In this document: piece by piece, positions 31,754 to 46,700 of the stretch
Layout of the letters: every line of letters begins with the position of its first letter
Position numbering within the stretch: position 1 is the stretch's first letter
Made by a program: the position numbers and the translations under genes
The notes under the pieces: generated by a model
What the model saw: the letters and a program-made list of their open reading frames with translations, nothing else
What the model was told of the DNA's origin: nothing
The model's database searches: none
NCBI GenBank assembly: GCA_029717555.1
Contig: JAMDHS010000015.1
Span: 62,001-126,000 of the forward strand
Reading direction: 5' to 3'
Length of the DNA stretch: 64,000 bases
Source of the DNA: Peribolospora baueri
Taxonomy: Eukaryota; Basidiomycota; Peribolosporomycetes; Peribolosporales; Peribolosporaceae

Positions 31754-33460
31754 TGGTATCGCGACGCGACGCGACGGGGCGGTTGACGAGAACCGGGAAA
31801 AAAGCGGGGAGGGAGGAAGGGGGTTCGCTGGGATGGCTTTCTGCTATCGTTTCCCTTCCTCTCCCTTGGGTTTTTTTTTTGGATAAAACGCAATGCCCTC
31901 GACATTTTTACGGCCTAAAGGTTGGAGTTGAAGTTGAACATGCTTGCTTGCTTGTGTGAGGCTAAGAAGAAGAGCTGCTTGTATGATATGCGCATCAGCA
32001 ACAGCTTTGTCGGTCCGGTCCGTGCTCAGAAAAAGCGTCCATGCTTTATATTACGAAATCTTGGTTGGTGCTCGAATCTTAGCCCCATCGGTCTGGGTGG
32101 GTTCTGACGGCCCTGTCCTGCCCTGTCCTGTCCGGGACGAGAGCGGCGAGCCATGTCACCGTTTCGCGTGTTATCTTCGTGTGTGCCGTCGTTCATTCGA
32201 ATGATCCTTCAGGAACGAAAGGACATGCGAGCGACGTTCGTTTTCGTTCGTTCCGTGCGTGCGCAAGCCACTTTCGGCAACCGAGCGAGCAAGCGAACCC
32301 TCCGTCCTTCCTTCCCCACGTTCTTTTCTTGTTTTTTCTTCTGAGAGCGGGAAGAAGAAAGAAGAGAAGGATGGCTGCGCACTTTCCCGCAGTTGCCCGA
32401 GCCGAGACCTATTTCGGCTTTCATTTATCCATTTATCCATCCGTCCATCCTTCCTTCTATCGTTCCTTCCGTCTCCTCTTCCATTGAAACGCGATCTGCG
32501 TTTGCTGCGCTGCGCGTCGTCGTTTTTCCGTGTTGTGGCGTCTAGGCGCTGCGGCCGGTGCGGTCGTTCGTCGTCGCCCAAGGCACCGGCAATGGCATTG
32601 GCAATGGCACTGTTAATGGCATTGGCATTGGAGCCGCGTCGCGTCGGCTTATTGTGAGTGGTACAGGACGGCGATCGAGTAGGCGGAGAGAAAAGAGAGC
32701 GAGCCACACGTGTGCTCCCGCCGTCGTCGGAGATAAGAAGCAAGCCACGGCCCACCGTCACTGCCAATTGCGAGCGACGAGCGAGGCCATGCATGTCCAT
32801 ACCCGACGACGAGTTGAGTTGGCTGCTCATCCCCGCTCTTCGAGGCCTGGCCGTCTGGAACCTGAATCGGGACAGGTGGAGACGCGCACAGGGTGAGCAG
32901 CTGGTCAGCTGCAGCGGCAAACAAGCCACACTCGCTTGCTCGCTCGGTCGATGGCCATCGATGTTCCGGATATGTGTGAAAGTGAGTGTGGGCTTGCTAT
33001 CTATCTCGCTCGCTCGCTCACGTCTCTTCTCGGCGGCTTTGGCCCGCGCCGGTCGCAGTCGCCGGCAGCTGCCCCGCGTTGGACGAGGATATCATGTGCC
33101 GATTGGGCGGACGGCAGCGGAGGCGAGCAGAGGCGCTACTCGCCGAGACCGAGCGGAAGCCAGCTTTGGCCGTTCGTTTCACTCTCTTCTTCTTCCGTCC
33201 CGCTGGGGCCGACGTTTCCTGGGCGTAGGTGTAGGAGAAGAGGAGCAATTAGCAGATGGAGGCGTAACAGTTGGGAAGCAAAAGACAGCAAACAACTTTG
33301 TCCGGCAAACGTTAGGTGGGAACCGGGAACCTGGCCGCTGGTCAAGACACTAACTCATCTCGTTTTCATTTCCTTGTTGTTCTCGGACTCCAGAGAGGCA
33401 CAATAGGTGGTGGACCCGAACTCATTGAGCTGGTCCTGCTCACACAAGTGGACATTCCAG
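31754..33460. other. Gene-poor region, about 1.7 kb
   Basis: 3' flank of the Ash1-like gene and then sequence in which I find no gene on either strand. It holds a T run at 31871-31880, CCTGT pentamer repeats near 32112-32135, and an imperfect GGCATT/GGCAAT tandem repeat at about 32583-32630. Open frames up to 250 codons are basic, Ser-rich and lack any family pattern. Confidence 0.55.
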
Positions 33461-33797
33461 CTCAATATCACGGACAATAGCGCCTGCCCATCTTAATGCT
33501 CTCTTCGACCCCTCTCGGCCCACCCTGCCGCCGGCCGACTCGTGGCGCACCTGGTCCCGCTGGCGCCGCGCGATCGGCCCCGTGTTCGGCAGGTTGTCCT
33601 TCTCCAACTCGTTCAGCATTCCCTTCTTCGATCACATGTTCCTCTTCAAGCTCTTCAACTTTCTTCTTTTCCTTGCCTCGCTCGCTTGCGCAGGCCTTGG
33701 CGCTTACTCGTCCCTAGAGGGTATTATTGCCACCTTCCAATTCCCCGGTGCCGCCCAGTCGTCCTTTGGCTGCGCTTACCCCGTCCAGGTCGGTTGA
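33461..33797 (+). pseudogene. Orphan C-terminal exon resembling an amino-acid/auxin permease (AAAP)
   Basis: An open stretch begins near a CAG acceptor at 33458-33460 and ends at a TGA at 33795-33797. It encodes DSWRTWSRWRRAIGPVFGRL, then a hydrophobic helix FKLFNFLLFLASLACAGLGA followed by YSSLEGIIATFQFPGAAQSS and FGCAYPV. This looks like the last membrane helix and tail of fungal AAAP transporters, which often end in a similar SFGC motif. The ten or so helices expected upstream are not visible in the preceding 1.7 kb. So this is either a relic, a misplaced end, or a small one-helix protein with an unseen first exon. The family link is by pattern alone. Confidence 0.35.
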
Positions 33798-34696
33798 GCG
33801 ATGCGACGATCTGAGCGCCATTCGACATGTCGGTCGGTCTCCTCGACGGGCTGTCGGTCCGTGCTTTGCTTTGCTTTCTTTCTTCTTCCACTTGCGCGTC
33901 CAGCATCGGCATCGGGTGGCGTAAGACGTAGCGTCTCTCTTTTTTTTTTTTTTTTTTCTGTTCGTCTTTCTTCCCTCCTCGCTAGCAACGCTTCGGTCGT
34001 ACTTCCAATCCGGACCGCCTGCCCTGCCCTGCCCTGTCTTGCCCTGCCCTGCCCTGCCTTGTAGTACGAGTCGAATGGAAATGACAATTTGGATGGCTTG
34101 CTTGGGTCGCGCGCGACTTAGTATGAGGTCCTCATCGAGTTGGGCCACATACACACATAATGGACGGTGCCGATCCTAGCGAAGGAGTTCTCATATGTCC
34201 ATCATGGGTCAAGGTGAAGTGATCATCAGATGGGTCCCGGAAAAAAAGCCAAGTTCTGTTTTGGCCTTGCTTGCTTGCTAGATAGAGAGGCTAGCTAGGA
34301 TGCAGAGGGGAGGTATGAATGAGCCTCGATTCGGCTCGTACCATACCGTCTTGAACAATCGCACATGGTCATCTACTAGACCGACCCTGTCGCAGGACAA
34401 GCAAGCAAGGACGACGAGGCAGAGTCGGGTATGGTTCGATGCTTGTCACCAACACCAGCACCCACGCGCTCTTCTCTTTGCCGCCCGCCGTTCGGCCCGC
34501 CCCGCCATGCGGTCGCCGCAGCACAGCCCGCCGCAGCTCGGCCGGCGGCGCCATCGTTCGCATTTATGGGCGCTGCCCTCGAATGGGTCGATCACCGACA
34601 CGGCCGTCCATCTCCCCTTCCCATCTTCGACCTTGCCCCCGTCCCCGTCCCCGTCCCATTCTCCCCCCTCCCCTTTCTAGTCGTCCTCAGTCCGCC
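33798..34696. other. Intergenic with T tract and CCCTG repeats; 5' flank of MAP kinase
   Basis: A T run of about 17 bases at 33941-33957 and CCCTG pentamers at about 34018-34056 stand out. C/T-rich sequence (34590-34690) precedes the SLT2 start. No gene is seen. Confidence 0.5.
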
Positions 34697-36986
<2,290 letters not shown>

Positions 36987-37652
36987 CGGCGGCGTTTTGT
37001 TGCCCCTGAGATGGACACTTGCCTCTTTCCTGCAGGGTTCCCGGCTGGATGTACACAGGTACCTTCTTCTACTACCTACCTCCCTTTTCCGTTTCTGGTT
37101 CATGCTTGCTTGCCTTTTCTCCGGATCGGCCCACGGCTCTCTCTGTTCGCCGTCGTCGTCGCCCTCGCCATCTCTCTCCCAACACCGGCGGCGACTCGGT
37201 TGAACAGGGAGGAGGAGGATGGATTGGAAAGGGGAAGGCCGTTCGATACCATGAAAATATCACTTGCCTCTTTCCCTCCTTTTTTTTTCTCCACCTTCTC
37301 CTCGTATCTGCTAGGTGGTGAATTTATGATGGACTTTCTCAAGAATCGTCTCTCTCGCCCGGTCGCTGCAGCAAGACTGGGTCCGGTGAGCAGGGACCGA
37401 AACGAGGGAAGAGAGTGGAAGGCTACGAGTGGAAGGCTACGAATGACATGGGAAGGGTCGAAGAAAGAAGGGAATGAGAACTATGCGTAAGGGAGTGGGG
37501 TCTGCTGGCTACTTTACGAGTACGCGAATGCACGTGAAAATTTGGGGTCGAACGGTTGACGAAATCCAATAGCGAAAAGGAAACAAATGCGAGGATGGGG
37601 GCGGGCTTGCGAGAAAAGAAAGCGAAAAAAAGTAGCGAATCGAATCGATGGG
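36987..37652. other. Convergent intergenic region
   Basis: 3' flanks of SLT2 (plus) and HUL5 (minus). Open frames here have no recognisable character. Nothing else is seen. Confidence 0.6.
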
Positions 37653-40600
37653 TCACGACAGGTCGAAGCCCGCTCCAGAAGTGATGGCGTACAAGAGCTT
37701 TTCGCGCAAGACCTTTTTGCTACGGTACCTGGGAAGCTTTAGCAGATTGACGCAGGCGGACGCCGTTGGCAGCCTGGACTCGTCGTCGCCGGCGAGGCGG
37801 ATGGCGACTGTCGATTTGAAGAAGAAGAGAAAGCGGGCCATTACGGTTCGAAGAACAACTCAGCTCAGGTCCAAAGGTAGAGAGATACGAAAACACCGTT
37901 GACAGCCAGGCCATGCCGCAAGGGCTGTGTGTGTGCAGGCGTACTACTCACACTTCGGGAAGAGTTGGCCGAAGCCAAGCAACGGCGGGCTTCCACAACT
38001 GGTCACGTACTTGAGGAGCGCTTTGCGCTGCTGCTGGTCGAAAGTGGCCGCCACTTCCCAGAACATGCGAATCGTCTCGTCCAACTCGTGGTAGCCGCCG
38101 TATTCGGTGTTTGCTTTGAGGTCTGCATGAACAGGGTCGGAAGTGACGACATTAGACCGGGCAGATGGAAGATCTTCGTTGAAAGATGACCTGAGATGGT
38201 CACGCGCGCTCACCTTCGATGTCTATGGGATCTTCCGTGCCGCTGACGAGCACGCGAAGCTCCTCGCGGTTGAACATACGCAGCCACCTTGGATCGATCA
38301 TCTCGGTCAGCCCGGCGAAAAAGGCGTCGCACTGCGGTGCAATTTGAGTGGTTAGGCGGTAATGACTCGTGAGATACACGTAGTGCAGGCGGTTCTCCCT
38401 CGTGACGCTGATCTTGCTCCCGTTTGGGACGAGATCGATGGTCTTCGACACGCCAAACTCCTCATCCGTGATGGTGAAGTTAAGCGAGAGATCCCTTTCC
38501 ACGTCGCCAGAGTAGTTTTTGAGGTAAATGAGACCCTTGTACAGCTCGGGATCAAGCGAGTGGAGCAGGGCTAGATCGTCGAGGTAGCCTTGCTTGCCGA
38601 GCCATTTGGACAGGAAAAAGCCGGCAAACTTGACGTCCACGAGGATACCCTCGTAGATCGCCTTGCCGAGCACGCGGCCGATGAAGGTGTACCAGCTTAG
38701 CTGACCATCTGCAGAAGGTGGGCTGTCAGTACAGTGACGCTGCGGTAGCCTTCTCTTCGCGAGCATACTCACGATCTCGAGCGTAAGAGTGGGGATTAGG
38801 ATACAGCTCATGGCCCGCGTTGGCTTTCCAAAGTCCCCTATCGGTGTCGAAAACCTCCTTGATGACCCTGCCGATGCACAGGCGCCCGACAATATTCAAT
38901 GGGGATCCGACAAACATTCCATCGACCTGAGACTGTCACGCCAACTCACGAAGTCAAAAACTCTTTGAACAAGCCACCCCCATCGATGCCAGCCTCGGGT
39001 TGCCCGAACTGATCGATGAAGGTGATCTCGATAGGACCCTTGAGCGCCGGCCCGAGCGCATTCAAGTGTGCATACCCGTCTTCGGCGATGTGGCCTCTGC
39101 GAACAGTCGCGCGATGCTTCCTGCGCGTATAGGAGAACATCCGATCGGTAAGGCCGAGCCTCTTGGCGTCATTGCGGATGAACTGGCGGAAGATTTCGAC
39201 GCGCATCTCGAATGGCAAAGTGAAAGGGATGTTGTTCAACACGCCGAGGCGTGGGGAGATGAGAGCCAGCGTCCTGGCGGACATCCTCGGTTTGGGCGGA
39301 GCGATGTGACGTCGTCGAAGCGGACCTGAGTCGCCGATCCGTGCATATAGCTCCTCCTCGTCCTCAACCTCCGTATCCGTTCCCCTGTGAGTCCCGCCGT
39401 CCTCTGGAGACTCGGACGCGTCGATGACTTGATCTTCGAGAAGAACAGTTTGAATGAACGACTGCACATCGACCTCTGACACCATAAGCCAGTGATCATT
39501 TGGCACGAAGGGATGCCGAGAACTGTGGGAGATATGAATGAACGAAGCAAATGAGCGACACGCGAAGGCCGACTGGAATGCCTCCCAAACCGGGGAAAAC
39601 TGCGGATAACTTACTCTCGCGCATGAATCTGCTGCAGCAGTTTGGTCACCAGCTTTCGGAGCGCGTCCAAGCTCATCCGAAGTCCACCGTCGCCACCGAC
39701 GCGATCCGTGCTCATATCCAACTGTCCCTCCTGCCAGTACAACGCAAAGGCCAAGTTCCTCAAAAGGCCCGAGAAGGAGATGACTTCGTCGAGCGAGAGA
39801 GGGTTGCGCGCTGCAGACGATGACCCAGACGCGGCTACCGGGCTCGTGAAAGCGGTTGTCGAACTTGCAGAGTCGGAGAAAAAAGATGGCGGGAAGAACT
39901 CGTCATCGCCCATGGTCAAGAGCGATCGGGAGTACAGTTCGGCGAGCAACACGAAGGCTGCCCAGTCACCCCCAAGAGTCGAGTCTAAGGAGTAAGACGT
40001 GAAAACTATGAGTGAGCGTTGAACACCTTTGACAATGATCCGTACACAATGCGTGCTCACCTTTCACAGCAGCCAACGTCTCCCTCATCCTCTCCCTATC
40101 GGAGATTTTCCTGCTCAACGGCCCGCCCCTGATCCATCCTCTCCAGATCTCCCGAAGTAGTCCGCCACCCGACGCTCCCGCAGCTCCTCTTGCCGCTGCG
40201 ACGCCCTTCCCTTTGTTACCAGTGCTGCTCAATGTGAAGCCGTACATGACGGTGTTGATAACATCGTCTTTCTTGGCCGGCCACGCCGAGAACAAGCTGA
40301 CGAGGAAACCAGCGAACGGGAGGCGGGTGGAGTTGGGAAATCGAGACGAAACGGTGAGAAGGGCAGACAAGTGTGCCGGCGAGACGAGCAATTGAAGCCA
40401 GTTGAACGTTCTTCCGTCCAGTGGATAAATCGTGGAGTTGGCCACGGCGTCCGAACCTCGTCGAGCAACCGTTTCCGACGTCGCATCGGCCATCGTAACG
40501 TCGTTGCCGGCCCCACTAGCGGCGGCCACTCGCGCCCTAGCCTCCCTTACCGTGGTTGCCTGGCCTGCTTCGTCATCCTCGCTGTCGCTATCAATCGTCA

Positions 40601-41968
40601 GGTCAACGGTGTTCCTCTGTGCCTCATTCGCCCGCTGCAATCGTCTTGCACTAATCTCCTTCTCACTGATGAACGCCGCGGGCGGGAGAGCGGACAGGGC
40701 GATTGTGAGAAAGCCGAGGTAAGCCGCCAAAACGGCGGAGTTCATGTGCTGAACCCTTTTTGAGACGAGTGCCAGCACATTTGCAAGAAGGAAAGGAGAG
40801 ACGGAAAGAACGCGTTGGCGAGTGAGATCGTTGGCGGCCAGGATCATCTCATCGAAAGGCAAGCCCGCGGCCAAAGTCGTGAGAGCGGTGATGGGTATCC
40901 TCGACGTGAGCAGGGGGATGGTCATAATGTGCGTGACAAAAGACTGCATGGCTGCTGATCGATCGCTTGACGTGGTAGATTGAGAGTATACACGGAAAGG
41001 CGCGAGGGCCAATGCGATGGCTGATGGAAGCGTTGGCGAGGTCTTTAGTTCCGGGTCCTGTGTACCGCATACGATCATCGCGCAAAGGTTAGCGATGACC
41101 AAAGTAAAAACAGTCCAGTAGGCAATTCTCACAATGGCAAGAAGATGTGCTCTGATCTTCTCGTGCAGGCCTTGCCGGAGTAGAGCAGATGACACGGTGC
41201 GGAGCCAGTTTGACGACTCAGTGCCGGTGTAGCGTTGGAATGCTTGCGAGTCAAACAACATCTTGAGGACGTCGCATTCAAGGACAGCCTCCGGGGACCT
41301 GACCCGAGCAGAAAGGCAGAAGTCGGAAGATGAGCTCACCACGATCACGCTCGGGCCACCGCTCGCCACAACGTTCCTCTCACTCACGTAGGATATCGTG
41401 CGAACTGGCTCAGCACCACCTTTCCGGCGAGGGTGAGTAAAGTGGGCCAGGATCGTCGAACGGAGAGATCTTTCGACGTAAAGGGAGTGAAGAGTGGCGG
41501 TATGGCTGCCGAGCGAGAACGAAGAGGGTTCAGTCCACGTCCGGAGAGCCAGCGAACGGGAAGGCAGATGTACTCACTTCCCTCGGCTGCTTTGCCATTC
41601 CCGCCCAAAGCCAGCCTGCACCAGACCTCCAGCCTCTTTCTATCTCCCTCATCAGCTCCATTGAGCGCAAAGGCCACGATCCGCGTGAGCTCGGCCAGGA
41701 CCCGTCCGTCCTGATCCGCAGCCAAAGAGCGAGCCGCCACCAGCTGGTCGAACTTGGTCCTCAAAGCCCTTCTCGTCTCCGCCATTACCTGCGACCCCCT
41801 CCATGCGGCCTGGATGAGCAGGGCAGATGCTTCCCGGCGCCTCCGAAGCTCTCGCTGCTCGCGCTGCTGGCGAGCGGTAAGTGCCGTCTGAGCCGACGAG
41901 GAGCCGGCGGCGTTCCCAAGGTTGATTTTCCGTGGAGTGCGGGTCGACCCGGTGAAGTTGTAGTTCAT
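37653..41968 (-). CDS. HUL5: HECT ubiquitin ligase, Hul5/UBE3C type
   Basis: Proteasome-associated E3/E4 ligase that extends ubiquitin chains and helps clear misfolded proteins (family knowledge). Ten exons in phase: 41578-41968, 41388-41505, 41133-41298, 40061-41057, 39615-39984, 38950-39522, 38773-38867, 38214-38708, 37952-38122, 37653-37807; 1176 aa. The N-terminus [18 protein letters not shown] with an IQ-like helix ([15 protein letters not shown]) is the UBE3B/C signature. [20 protein letters not shown] marks the middle. The HECT domain spans the last 390 residues: [74 protein letters not shown], and the thioester Cys1144 in [14 protein letters not shown], ending GFDLS. Everything looks intact. 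Confidence 0.95.
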
Positions 41969-43766
41969 CCTGATTCTAACGAAGGAAGATGCGAGGCCAG
42001 ATGATGAGTGGCGGTGGCGGTCCGGCTGAGAAATATTGCTGTGATGGACGAGAGAAGGACGGCGTGTGAACGACAACGGACCGGGCTTGCGCGTCGGCCG
42101 ATCACCGGCTGACTAAGCATGTCAGCTTTTCCACTGCCTTCACGAGGAGCCCTGTCCGAATCCAAACAAAGGACCGACAACGTCGAGCGAGCGAGCGAGT
42201 CGAGCATACGAGGTAACGAGGGCGAAGGCCAGGGCGTAAGGACCGCACAGCGGCGCGGGCATGCGCTGGAATTCCACGGGCTGTCGCCAAACCGCTCAAA
42301 CCAAGTTGTTCCCGCACTTCGCACCGGTGATGATGAGCGCGACGTCGAGAGAGGCTGAAACCGGTGCCTTTCGGACCCTCTCGAGATCCCTGTCTCTGGC
42401 GTCCTCAGCGCTAGCTAGCATGACCGTCAAACCAATAGAATAAGTAAAGGGTTGGTACTTATTCTTACGGCAGGTCCACTGGTCAGCGACGGATGTCCTA
42501 GCGAATGCCGGTGAGAGTCACGGTCCCGGCGCTTCCATGACGACGCCCGATCCCCAGCCGACGCGACTCGCCTGCGCTCACCTCGACTTCTTTTATTCTC
42601 TTCTTACCCTTGTCCACTTTTTCTTCCTCCCTTTGCTTCCGGGATGTGTTTATCGTCCTCACGCTCGCTTTTTGCGGGTCGCTTGACCAGCGCTCCCGAG
42701 TACGCCTTCCCCTGATATGTCGCGCCAGATCGAGCTCGCTGCTTTCCTCTCTCATTTCTAAGCTACCGAGCCGGGAGCGATGGATCCTCTCCTCGCCTGC
42801 GTAGCCAGGCATGGTGTGTCCCACAAGCGCCTAACAACCAGTCGTTCTTCCTGAGCCTCAGCGTCCCCACGCCTCCGTAACAGTCGCCGATGGCGCTTAG
42901 AGGCCGTCTCCTTCAATTCTATTTTCTCCAGGCCGTTCCCTTTTTGCGCCCCCATTTCGTGCTACTTGACCTGCTCTCTATGAAATTGCCGGGACAGCGA
43001 TGGACGAGCTCTTAAAGATGGCAGGGACCGATTGATCTTCGTTTTGGTTCTGGTTGGCCCCTACCATCTCTTTCCGCCCGCCATCTTATCCTCTTCCCTT
43101 CGTCTCGCCTCGTTTGCACATCTCTCCTCCAGCCAGCCTGGAACGCAAACTTGTCCGAGGCTTCACACTGCTGCTGGATCCAGCTGGCTTCTTTCGTTCC
43201 CCTCATTCCTTTTTCCGCCCACTTTTTACCCATGGCAGTCGGTTGTGCCGGTGCGGAGAGACGAGTACGCCCGCGCTCCTCGTAGAGATTTTTTCGGTTC
43301 TGGCCTCGACAGCGTAGTTGTCCGGAACGAAAACGCTGGACGTCTCTGGCTTTTTCGTCTTCGATCTTCTGACTGTGACACCCCTTCCCTTACGTGGGAC
43401 TTCCCCAGAGGCAGGCTCCTCGTTCGACCTAAGCTGTCATCTTTCAAGGCATTCCACCTACCTGCCGGTCTACGTCAACTCGCGGCTTCGGCTTGCAACC
43501 TCCTCCTACCCTTTCTCGATTCCGGCGCAGGCTTCGCACGAATACCGTGTTCTCTTGATTCCCAGCATTCGACTTCTCTGACTCCTCCTGTTAAGACGGT
43601 CTTGGCCAGTGGCGCCTAGCTGAAGCCGCTCAACCTTCGCTCGCAACGACATCTCGAAGCTCACCGTCAACGGACGCAGCTCAACACGTATTTATTATCC
43701 AGCGGACCCCAGGCGTTAGGTTAGTTGGAGCCACCTGCGACGTCGACGAGTAACAGCAGCATCGCC
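41969..43766. other. Divergent intergenic region, 1.8 kb
   Basis: Between HUL5 (minus) and the large membrane-protein gene (plus). The 43030-43620 part is C/T-rich with a 195-codon open frame that reads as low-complexity leader. It probably contains two promoters and a long 5' UTR. Confidence 0.5.
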
Positions 43767-46700
43767 ATGAACACGGTCCTTACTACTATCATGAGTCAGG
43801 AGAGTACGCTCGTCGCGACGGAGACTGTCCGTGTGAGCCTTACCGCTCTTAATACAGCTACGGCAACAGCAACGGCCACCATCACACAAACCACCCTTCT
43901 CCCGTAAGTGACCTTTGTCGAGAAGCTCGAGATGGCCGAGTTCAGCGGGCGAAATTGCGTCGATTCAATCCCTCGCTCACTCGCTCGTCGCACTCGCTCC
44001 ACGCTCAGGATGCAATCTCTGGCAAGCTCCATGCCCACACCCGTCATGCTTAACGCAAACACGATCGCCGCCACGGTCCTCGCCAGCGACGCTCCCCTCA
44101 TCGCCTTGGGTTTGTTGGCTTTCGGAGTTGGCACAGGTCTGGCTGTCATGGCCAGACCAAGCCAGTGAGTCGTTCGAATAGATTGCAGTGTCCGTCTGCT
44201 TTGCTCCATGCACTCATCATCTCGTTGTTCCTTGTACCGCGCTGGCAGCCAATCTTTTGTTCTGCTTTCCGCCTCAATCTTTGACTTTCTCTCCTCTGTC
44301 TTCGATCTCTCTCAATTGCTCCTCACGCGAGACACAGCCGGAAAACAGGTGCTAGCGCTCAGCATCATCACTGAAATCTTCTTGGCCGCTGGAGTCTCCG
44401 CCAAGTTTCTCTGGCTGTTCCTCTTCTCTGGGGGACGAAGGAGGATTCTCCCGAAAAGAGATGGCGACGTGGAGAGCGGCGGAGAAGACGGCAAGTCTGA
44501 CCGCTATACCGAGGCCAAGGACGGCCGCAGACCGAGTCCGACTGCTGTTGGCCAAGGATATGGCGTCGGCGTCTCAAGGGATACCTTTGCGATGACGGCA
44601 GAACAGGGAATGAGAATTTCCAGTAGTGGCAGGCTTGATCGTAAGCGACCCCAATCGACGCCGAATGCCGCCCAAGTCTCACACTTTAGCATCGCGTCGC
44701 TCGTCCCCGAAGCCGGAGCGAAAGTGGTCTCTTTCCGAACGGACCGACCACCTTCGTGGCTTAGTCTTGGCCCTTGGTTCGGCCTCCTCGTGCGGAACAA
44801 CTACCTTTTCCTCCTCGTCGCCCTCTCCGCCCTCGACCCGGTCTGGCGCATCGGATTCCTGTTCAAATTGGTTCCTTTCTTGGCCGTCTATCAAGTCGAC
44901 CAAGCCATTCAAATCGCTCTTTTGGTCCTCGTCACTCTCGTACTCGTCGCGCGGACATGGAGAGGTATAGGAGAAGAGGGGGAAGAAATGGTGCTTTGCG
45001 CTTCTTTGCCGGTCACCAGTAGCGATAGCGAAGAGACATCCCTCACGTCCGGCCCAGCAGAGCCGGCAGCGGTGACGAAGACACTCAGGGCTCTCCCTGC
45101 GGCCGGCATGACGAGACGGCATCGAGCAAAGAGACTTCTTCCCGTGTTCATTGGCAATGCCATCGGTCTAGGTGAGTCTCACCCGTTACCCCTGGGCAGA
45201 CGTCGGCGTAGACTAGCGGATATAGCACAAGCTGGCGGTCACGGAAAGCTTATGATCCGCATTTCATACATTGCAGGCGTGGCCATCACCGGGATCCCTA
45301 TCTTCGGTTTTACCGAGACGCCTCTTGGTAGACTCCTGCTGGCTGTGCAACTCGTGAGCACGAACGAGCGTCTCTCCGCAACCATTTTTTTTGTCAGCTT
45401 CGACACTGAAATAAGTCCCGATTTTGGGTGCCAGTATGTCTACACCATCTTCGTTCTCATCACCGAACTTCTCAGGCCACGAGGGATCGACTACGACCAT
45501 GGGGAGCCGACCCCCTCCCCGGTCATGTCTCCTCTGTCGTCGAGCTCTTCTCTCACCAAACGGCCCATGGCTGACCAGCAGACCGGCGGGCCGTGGTCAG
45601 GTGCCGGTGAAGCAGATGCGGGTGCCCCTCAGCCAAGAACACCGCCCCTTAGCCCGACTCGCGTCAAGCGCTTCCAGGCTATGGCCAATCGCGCCAGCGC
45701 AGGTCGCGGAGAGCGCGTTGGGCAACAGTCCCTCGAGGACAGCATCATATTCACGCAGAGCGCCTCCGGAATGAAACGTTTTTCCCAAGCTTCCGACAGT
45801 AGCTGGGAGGCAGTGTTTCAGGAACTCGATCAAGAGCGCCAGAATCGGAAACAAGGCACCGACGAAAATCAGGGCGGGGAGTCACCGTTAACCCGGCGAA
45901 CAGTGACATTCGAGGACGAGAACGTCTATCGCGAGCGTCGCCGCGTACTCGCTGAAAATATAGCAGAACAGAACGAGGGCAAAGCTTCGAAGATCTCAGT
46001 CCCTCGCGAGTCCAGTGTCTCCGCCATCTCCAGTCTCAATCTGAGTCGCCTTCTGGACGAAGTCTACCGAGGCACCTCGCGCGCTTCGGAGAGGCTGTCG
46101 CCCCTGGCCGCTTTCGACAGGATGCAGAAATCGCTGGACGAGATTCGGTCAATCAACATTCGCGATTCGGTGGCCACCGCCGAGCCCGGCCTCACGCGCA
46201 CATCCAACGTGCCCACGTTGACGTCCTCTCAGATTTCCGAAGCTCTGTCGAGACCAGGACCTGAAGTCTTCCTGAGACCCAAGCCTCCGAAACAGAACCC
46301 GGAAATCGCCAAGAGGACGCTGCGAGAGAGACAAGGGTCAATCGGCACTCTGCCCGTCAAGTTCCAACTGTCTACGTCGCTGATCCCATCTCCTTCTGCG
46401 TCCGGTGCGGACCGCAAGAACAGCGGACTGACAGCCATTTCTGAGGCAAGCTCTACCATCTCTGGCTTGAGCAACGTCCTGGGCGACTTTCCGGACCCGC
46501 CAAAGCCTCACGACTCGCAGTCGGCCGCCGACGAATCTCTGCGGGCGGAGAGATTCACGATGGTGACGCAGCGAAGCAGCGCCGTCGACGGTGCCATTTT
46601 CGACGTGCTCATGCCCGTCGAGGAAGAGGAGGCATCCGACATTGGCGACCAGGGTCGTGAGGGCTCGGCATCGCGTTTCCGACCTGAAGACGTGACAGAC

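Noticed and set aside
32171-32929. 252-codon minus-strand frame in the gene-poor region
   Set aside because: Basic, Ser/Arg-rich, built on repeats, and without any conserved block.
43032-43619. 195-codon open frame on the plus strand
   Set aside because: Composition is that of a C/T-rich leader, with no family pattern and no coding partner exons.
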